From Delftia sp. PS-11 (GTDB lineage Bacteria; Pseudomonadota; Gammaproteobacteria; Burkholderiales; Burkholderiaceae_C): 64,000 nt of DNA. Of the stretch, positions 58,909 through 64,000 are shown one piece after another. The notes beneath the pieces are model-generated. The model was not told where the DNA came from. It did no database searches and was given only the letters and a program-made list of their open reading frames with translations. Every line of letters starts with the position of its first letter. The stretch's first letter is position 1. Both the position numbers and the translations under genes were made by a program. The stretch lies in contig NZ_JACSYA010000001.1 in the NCBI RefSeq assembly GCF_029870285.1, positions 248,001 through 312,000 of the forward strand, read 5' to 3'.

Positions 58909-59553
58909 TCAACGCAGGCCAGCAATATAGTCTGCCACGGCCTTGATTTCGCGGTCATTGAGCTTGGCAGCAACCTGTGTCATCTGAATGCTATTGCCGC
59001 GCTTGCCGTCGCGGAAGGCGGTCAGCTGCACTGCGGTGTAGTCGGCATGCTGGCCGGCCAGGCGCGGGTACTGGGCGGGAATGCCGGCACCGTTGGGGCT
59101 GTGGCAGCCTGCGCAGGCGGCAATGTTGCGTTCCTGGATGCCGCCACGGTAGATGCGTTCGCCCAGGGCCACGAGGTCCTTGTCCTTGGCGAAGCCGGTC
59201 TTGGGCTTCTGGGTATGCAGCCAGCCGGCGATGTTCTTCATGTCGGCCTCGCTCAGCATCGAAGCAAAGCCCTTCATGACCGGGTCCTTGCGCTTGTCGC
59301 TCTTGAACTCGGTCAGCTGCTTGACCAGGTATTCGGGGTGCTGGCCGGCCAGCTTGGGCTGCAGCGGTATCGTGGAGTTGCCATCGGCCGCATGGCATGC
59401 AGCGCACACAGCGGTGTAGCTGGCTTCGCCCTTCGCCAGATCGGCCTTGGCCGGCTTCGGCTGCGCGTCAGCAGGCGCTTCGCCGGCCGAAAACGCGGGG
59501 AAGGCGGATGCTGCAAGAATGGCAGCCGTCAGCAAAGAGGCAAGCAACTTCAT
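58909..59553 (-). CDS. Cytochrome c4, periplasmic diheme electron carrier
   Basis: 214 residues from ATG 59553. A Sec signal is cut near FSA (residue 23). Two class I heme sites are present: C50-A-A-C53-H54 and C147-A-G-C150-H151, each followed by the repeated PKLAGQHPEYLVKQL / PRLAGQHADYTAVQL unit, which shows the internal duplication of cytochrome c4. It passes electrons to terminal oxidases. It lies directly upstream of its maturation genes resB and ccsB. Confidence 0.96.
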   Translation of the reverse strand: MKLLASLLTAAILAASAFPAFSAGEAPADAQPKPAKADLAKGEASYTAVCAACHAADGNSTIPLQPKLAGQHPEYLVKQLTEFKSDKRKDPVMKGFASMLSEADMKNIAGWLHTQKPKTGFAKDKDLVALGERIYRGGIQERNIAACAGCHSPNGAGIPAQYPRLAGQHADYTAVQLTAFRDGKRGNSIQMTQVAAKLNDREIKAVADYIAGLR

Positions 59554-59597
59554 ATCGAGGGCGTGGTTCTGTTGTTGAAAGCGCAAAAATTCGGCGG

Positions 59598-59603
59598 ATT
59601 CTA
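59598..59603 (-). promoter_or_regulatory. Possible -10 box of the cytochrome c4 promoter
   Basis: TAGAAT on the minus strand, 44 bp before the ATG, in the 256-bp gap to the AraC gene. No clear -35 is seen. Confidence 0.3.
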
Positions 59604-59809
59604 CAATCCCGCCCCCCGGATTCCTATCGTCACGAACCCTGCTTGCCGTGACATCGGCACAGGAAAAACAGTTTCATTGATCGATCACAAACTTGCCGTG
59701 GACTGTGGTCAAAAAACGTATTTTTCTTGTGGCACCCAATCGCGCCGGAGGACGTCCCGCAATCAGCATACCAAGACAACCGGCCGGCACCATCTGGGTC
59801 ATTCCCGAC

Positions 59810-60748
59810 TCAGACGGACTTGACCGCTCCCTCAAAGCGGCTTTCCGCCTGCCGACGGAACTCGGAAGGGGTCATGCCCTTGATTTCCAGGAAACGGCGG
59901 TTGAAGTTGGCCACGTTGTTGAATCCCACCTGCAGACAGATGTCGGCAATATAGTGGTCTGTCTGCATGAGCAGGTGGCAGGCGCTGTTGATGCGGACGT
60001 GGCTCACGAAGTCAGTGAAGCTGTTGCCCGTGGCACGGCGGAAGAAGCGGCTGAAACGGCTTTCGCTCATGCCCATCTCGGCGGCGATATCGGCCAGGCT
60101 CAGCGGCTCGGACACGCGCGCCATGATGCGGTTGACCACTTCGTTGATCTGGTCCACCTGACCTTCGCACTCGACCCCCTGCAACTGCACAGCCGACAGC
60201 AGCCGGTAGTCGGTGCACGCTGCCAGATCCGCCAGCAGGTCGCAAAATGCCGCCAGGCGGCGCAGCCCGCGCGCCGCCTTGACGGCATGCCAGTGCGCAC
60301 GCGCCGCAGCCTCCATGCCGAAGAATTCGATGCCATGGCGTGCGCGGTCCAGCAGTTGCAGCACCTCGCGCAGCTCGGGAATCTGCTGGGCGGCATGGGC
60401 GATTGGCCCATGGTGGAACAGGATCACCAGATCACGCTGCGGCGTTCCCCCTTCAGGCACCTCGAACGAGACCCAGTTGTGGGGCAGGCGCGGACCGCAC
60501 AGCACCAGATGGCCCGGCTCGAAAGGGCCAATCCAGTCCCCTACGAAGGCCCGGCCCGACGTGGCGGTGATCAGGTGCAGCTCATATTCGTCATGGAAAT
60601 GCCAGCGCACCAGGGGGCTGGGCAGGCCATGCGCCAGGCAGCGCACCAGACCGCTGTCCTCCACGTCCTCATAGCCCAGGGCCGGGGTGCGCACGAAGTC
60701 GCGCTCCAGTTCAGGATGTCGATGGCGGGGGCGTCGGCGTGAGTGCAT
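59810..60748 (-). CDS. AraC-family regulator of the polyol operon
   Basis: 312 residues from ATG 60748. The N-terminal cupin domain (about 50-130; WHFHDEYELHLITATSGRAFVGD and GHLVLCGPRLPHNWVS begin and end it) binds the ligand; the C-terminal domain (about 205-305) has the two AraC helix-turn-helix units (LSLADIAAEMGMSESRFSR and YIADICLQVGFNNVANFNRRF). It is the last gene of the sugar-alcohol operon, 21 bp after the sugar kinase, and probably controls it in response to a polyol. Confidence 0.93.
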   Translation of the reverse strand: MHSRRRPRHRHPELERDFVRTPALGYEDVEDSGLVRCLAHGLPSPLVRWHFHDEYELHLITATSGRAFVGDWIGPFEPGHLVLCGPRLPHNWVSFEVPEGGTPQRDLVILFHHGPIAHAAQQIPELREVLQLLDRARHGIEFFGMEAAARAHWHAVKAARGLRRLAAFCDLLADLAACTDYRLLSAVQLQGVECEGQVDQINEVVNRIMARVSEPLSLADIAAEMGMSESRFSRFFRRATGNSFTDFVSHVRINSACHLLMQTDHYIADICLQVGFNNVANFNRRFLEIKGMTPSEFRRQAESRFEGAVKSV

Positions 60749-60769
60749 GGCGGGCCTGCTGGGTGGCAT

Positions 60770-61714
60770 TCACGCGCCGCAGGCGGCCGCCAGCGCGGCG
60801 TCGAGTTCCGTGCGCCATGGCGGCTGGGCGCCAGCGCGCGTGCAGTTGAGCGCAGCGGCCGTGCAGGCAAAGCGCAATACCTCGCGCCAGGCCATCTCGG
60901 GCAGGGCATGGAGCTGGACGGCCTGCTGCACGCCCCACTCCAGCAGCGCCACCGACAGCGCGGCGCCAAAGGTGTCGCCGGCCCCGATGGTGTCCACCAG
61001 TGCCACGGCGGGCGCTGGCATGGACAGCGGCGCATGGCCGGTGCGCAGCAAGGTGGCGCCATCGCCGCCGCAGGTCAGCACCACGGCCTGGGGCCCCAGG
61101 CTCAGCCAGTGCATGGCAGCTTCCTGCGGCGCCATGCCTGGAGCGATGAAAGCGGCATCCTCGTCGCTGAGCTTGATCAGGTCGGCCAGGGTCATCCACT
61201 GCAGGCAGTCGCGCCGGTAAGCCTGCGCATCCCCGATCAGCGCGGGGCGTACGTTGGGGTCAAAGACAATGAGGCGCCGTCCGCGCTGCGCTGCCACCAG
61301 GTCCAGGATGCGGCCCGCAGCGGGCGCATGCAGCAGCGCGACCGAACCGAAGTGCAGGCACCTGCACTCGGGCGGCAGCGCTGGCAGCATGGACGGCGCC
61401 CACAGCGCATCGGCGCTCCCCTGCCGGTAGAAGGCATAGCGGTTGGTGCCGGCGCCATGCTCGACGAAGGCCAGCGTGCTGGGCGCATCGCTGCGCAGCA
61501 CGAAGCGCATGTCCACGCCGTTGGACTGCAGGTGCGTGAACAGGCGTTCGCCGAACAGGTCGCGTGAAAGCTGGGACACCAGGCCAGCGGCCTGCCCCAG
61601 CCGGGCCACTGCCACGGCGGTATTGGCGGGTGCGCCGCCTGCATGTCCCTGGAAGGACAAGTCTCCCGTGGCGGTGAAATCGATCAATGCCTCTCCGGCG
61701 ATGGCAATGCGCAT
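60770..61714 (-). CDS. PfkB-family sugar kinase, probably fructokinase
   Basis: 314 residues from ATG 61714. The substrate loop is GHAGGAPANTAVAVARLG (23-40), and the catalytic GAGD is at 244-247 with base D247 in DTIGAGDTFGAA. In bacterial polyol operons the kinase phosphorylates the ketose made by the dehydrogenase: fructose from mannitol or xylulose from arabitol (though xylulokinases are usually of the FGGY type, so fructose is favoured). It overlaps the end of the dehydrogenase gene by 31 bp. Confidence 0.92.
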   Translation of the reverse strand: MRIAIAGEALIDFTATGDLSFQGHAGGAPANTAVAVARLGQAAGLVSQLSRDLFGERLFTHLQSNGVDMRFVLRSDAPSTLAFVEHGAGTNRYAFYRQGSADALWAPSMLPALPPECRCLHFGSVALLHAPAAGRILDLVAAQRGRRLIVFDPNVRPALIGDAQAYRRDCLQWMTLADLIKLSDEDAAFIAPGMAPQEAAMHWLSLGPQAVVLTCGGDGATLLRTGHAPLSMPAPAVALVDTIGAGDTFGAALSVALLEWGVQQAVQLHALPEMAWREVLRFACTAAALNCTRAGAQPPWRTELDAALAAACGA

Positions 61715-63144
61715 GCGGCGCCTCCCTGTCTCTGCATCACGAAGGCATGGACCCTTGCCGATGCGCGGCGCACGGCATCGTCCAGGCGCGGGTGCCCTGC
61801 GGCAGCGCCCCACAGGGACTCCTGGGCGCACAGCGCCGCCACGGGATCTGCCGCTGTGCAGATGGCGTGCACCACCGAGCGGTCCATGGACTGGTCTTCA
61901 TGGGCATAAGGCAGCACGCCATGGTGCCAGCGCTGCAGGAACGCCAGGAACAATGCCGGGAGCATGGCTGCAGCATCGATGCTGGCGCCCTGGGCCAGCC
62001 GCTCCTTCATGGTCGGCGCGATGAAGCCGGCAACCTTGGCAAAGCCATCGGCAGCCACACGCTGATTGGTATCGCGCAGACCGGGATTGCCGAAGCGCTC
62101 CAGCACCCTGTCGCGGTAGGCTGGCAGATCCACGGGACTGGGCAGTCCGGTGGCGGACAGGCAGGCGATCACGTCCTCGGTCACATAGTCCCAGGCCATC
62201 TGCCGGACCGCCGGCAGGGCCACGGCCTCATGGATGCAGTCCAGGCCGGCCAGGGTTCCCGCCCAGGCGATGCCGCTGTGGCTGGCGTTGAGCATGCGGA
62301 TCTTGGCCTCTTCGTAGGGCAGTACCGAGTCCACGAGCTGCACGCCCACGCGCTCCCACTCAGGGCGGCCGGCAATGAAGCGGTCCTCGATCACCCATTG
62401 CGTGAAATGCTCCGCCGTCACGGGCACGGCATCGTCCCATCCCGTGGCCTCGCGCACGCGGGCGCACAGCGCGGGCGGGGCACGGGGCGTGATGCGATCC
62501 ACCATGGCATTCGGACAACTGGTGTTTTCCTGCGCCCAGCCAGCCAGATCATGCAGGCCCGCATGGTGCATGAACGCCAGCAGGCCCGCGCGCAGGCGCC
62601 TGCCGCTGTGGCGCAGGTTGTCGCAGCTGAGCAGGGTGACCGGCCCGGACTGCGCGCCGCGGCGGGCATGGAGAATGGCAGTCAGCGCGCCATAAAGCGT
62701 CTCGCCGGCCTCGCCGCGCCGGGCCCGCTCCAGATCGGCCTGCAGATCCGGGTGATCGATCACCAGGCACTCCTGGGCATCCAGGTAATAGCCGGCCTCG
62801 GTCACGGTGCAGGAGATGATCCGGGTGGCAGCGCTGGCGCCGCACGCCACGAGGTCCTCCAGTCCCGGTGCATAGCGGATCACCCGGGCCAGCGCCTCGA
62901 TGCGCCGGTAGCGTGCCGTGCCGTCGGAGTCGATGGTCTCCAGCGTATAGGCGCCGCCCTGGCGCGCCAGGGCATCCAGGGTCTCGCCCATGTCCGGGCG
63001 CAGGTTGGCGCCCACCAGGCGCCAACGGGTATCGCCCAGGTCGATCAGCTGCTGCTGGTAGGCCGCCTGATGGGCCCGGTGAAAGGCGCCCAGCCCCAGG
63101 TGCAGGATGGTGGGGCGGGAGACATGCGTGACAGTCGCATCCAT
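61684..63144 (-). CDS. Long-chain polyol dehydrogenase (mannitol / D-arabitol 4-dehydrogenase family)
   Basis: 486 residues from ATG 63144, with AGAGAA upstream. The N-terminal Rossmann motif is LHLGLGAFHRAHQ (14-26). The catalytic group of the mannitol dehydrogenase family is complete: K281, N286 and H289 in EAKIRMLNASHS, plus QWVIED (249-254). The enzyme is NAD-dependent. Sequence alone does not decide between mannitol and D-arabitol; the neighbouring PfkB kinase favours a fructose product. It starts 26 bp after the ABC ATPase stop. Confidence 0.93.
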   Translation of the reverse strand: MDATVTHVSRPTILHLGLGAFHRAHQAAYQQQLIDLGDTRWRLVGANLRPDMGETLDALARQGGAYTLETIDSDGTARYRRIEALARVIRYAPGLEDLVACGASAATRIISCTVTEAGYYLDAQECLVIDHPDLQADLERARRGEAGETLYGALTAILHARRGAQSGPVTLLSCDNLRHSGRRLRAGLLAFMHHAGLHDLAGWAQENTSCPNAMVDRITPRAPPALCARVREATGWDDAVPVTAEHFTQWVIEDRFIAGRPEWERVGVQLVDSVLPYEEAKIRMLNASHSGIAWAGTLAGLDCIHEAVALPAVRQMAWDYVTEDVIACLSATGLPSPVDLPAYRDRVLERFGNPGLRDTNQRVAADGFAKVAGFIAPTMKERLAQGASIDAAAMLPALFLAFLQRWHHGVLPYAHEDQSMDRSVVHAICTAADPVAALCAQESLWGAAAGHPRLDDAVRRASARVHAFVMQRQGGAACALPSPERH

Positions 63145-63170
63145 GATTTCTCTGTGAGTGGGAAAACGTT

Positions 63171-64000
<830 letters not shown>

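Overview
The window is GC-rich chromosomal DNA from a betaproteobacterium, most likely a member of the Comamonadaceae (Delftia, Comamonas or Acidovorax type). The evidence is the gene content and order: a hisF-hisI-hisE run leading through a HIT protein into tatABC; a pilMNOPQ-aroK-aroB block; System II cytochrome c maturation (resB, ccsB) beside a diheme cytochrome c4; gltBD; and a Bug/TctC-type binding protein. The genus is inference. I saw no rRNA, tRNA, prophage or CRISPR array, and the only mobile-element relic is one transposase-like gene.

Layout. 1-295: start of an amino-acid ABC binding lipoprotein, cut by the window edge. 519-13080 (minus): complete pelABCDEFG operon for the cationic exopolysaccharide Pel, facing a galE-family epimerase (13309-14319) whose specificity-gate residue is Cys, which suggests it makes the N-acetylated sugar nucleotide that Pel needs. 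14397-19819 (plus): hisF, hisI, hisE, a membrane protein, a patatin, a HIT protein and tatABC. 19833-20732 (minus): LysR regulator. 20733-21204: no recognisable gene. 21205-27476 (minus): gltD and gltB. 27550-28375: a REP-like palindrome and a RAYT-family transposase that has lost its HUH and tyrosine catalytic residues. 28446-33882: an IclR regulator facing pcaI-pcaJ-pcaF-SDR-tctC, with a three-half-site operator between them.

34105-37942 (minus): two alkaline phosphatases and a His-rich exported protein behind a textbook triple Pho box (38030-38058). 38130-39218: MBL-fold hydrolase. 39237-40735 (minus): methyltransferase and DUF1415 protein. 40885-49211 (minus): aroB, aroK, an Ig-like lipoprotein and pilQPONM. 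49525-51906 (plus): penicillin-binding protein 1A. 51980-52582: cyaY and lptM, whose divergent start codons are 12 nt apart. 52677-53501: oxygen-binding di-iron type MBL protein. 53498-55128 (minus): msrQ-msrP. 55262-59553 (minus): ccsB, resB and cytochrome c4. 59810-64000 (minus): polyol operon with an AraC regulator, a PfkB sugar kinase, a mannitol/arabitol-type dehydrogenase and a sugar ABC ATPase cut by the right edge.

How the parts connect: the envelope dominates. Pel secretion and its precursor enzyme, type IV pilus assembly, peptidoglycan polymerisation, LPS-transport maturation (lptM), Tat export, periplasmic methionine-sulfoxide repair (MsrP carries a twin-arginine signal, so it is probably a TatABC client) and cytochrome c assembly all lie here. 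Metabolic units are histidine, glutamate and shikimate synthesis, the last two steps of the beta-ketoadipate route, phosphate scavenging and polyol use. Many genes overlap as ATGA, GTGA or TGATG, so the operons are probably translationally coupled. The long ORFs that lie antisense to pel, gltB, resB and others are by-products of high GC in the third codon position and are not annotated.
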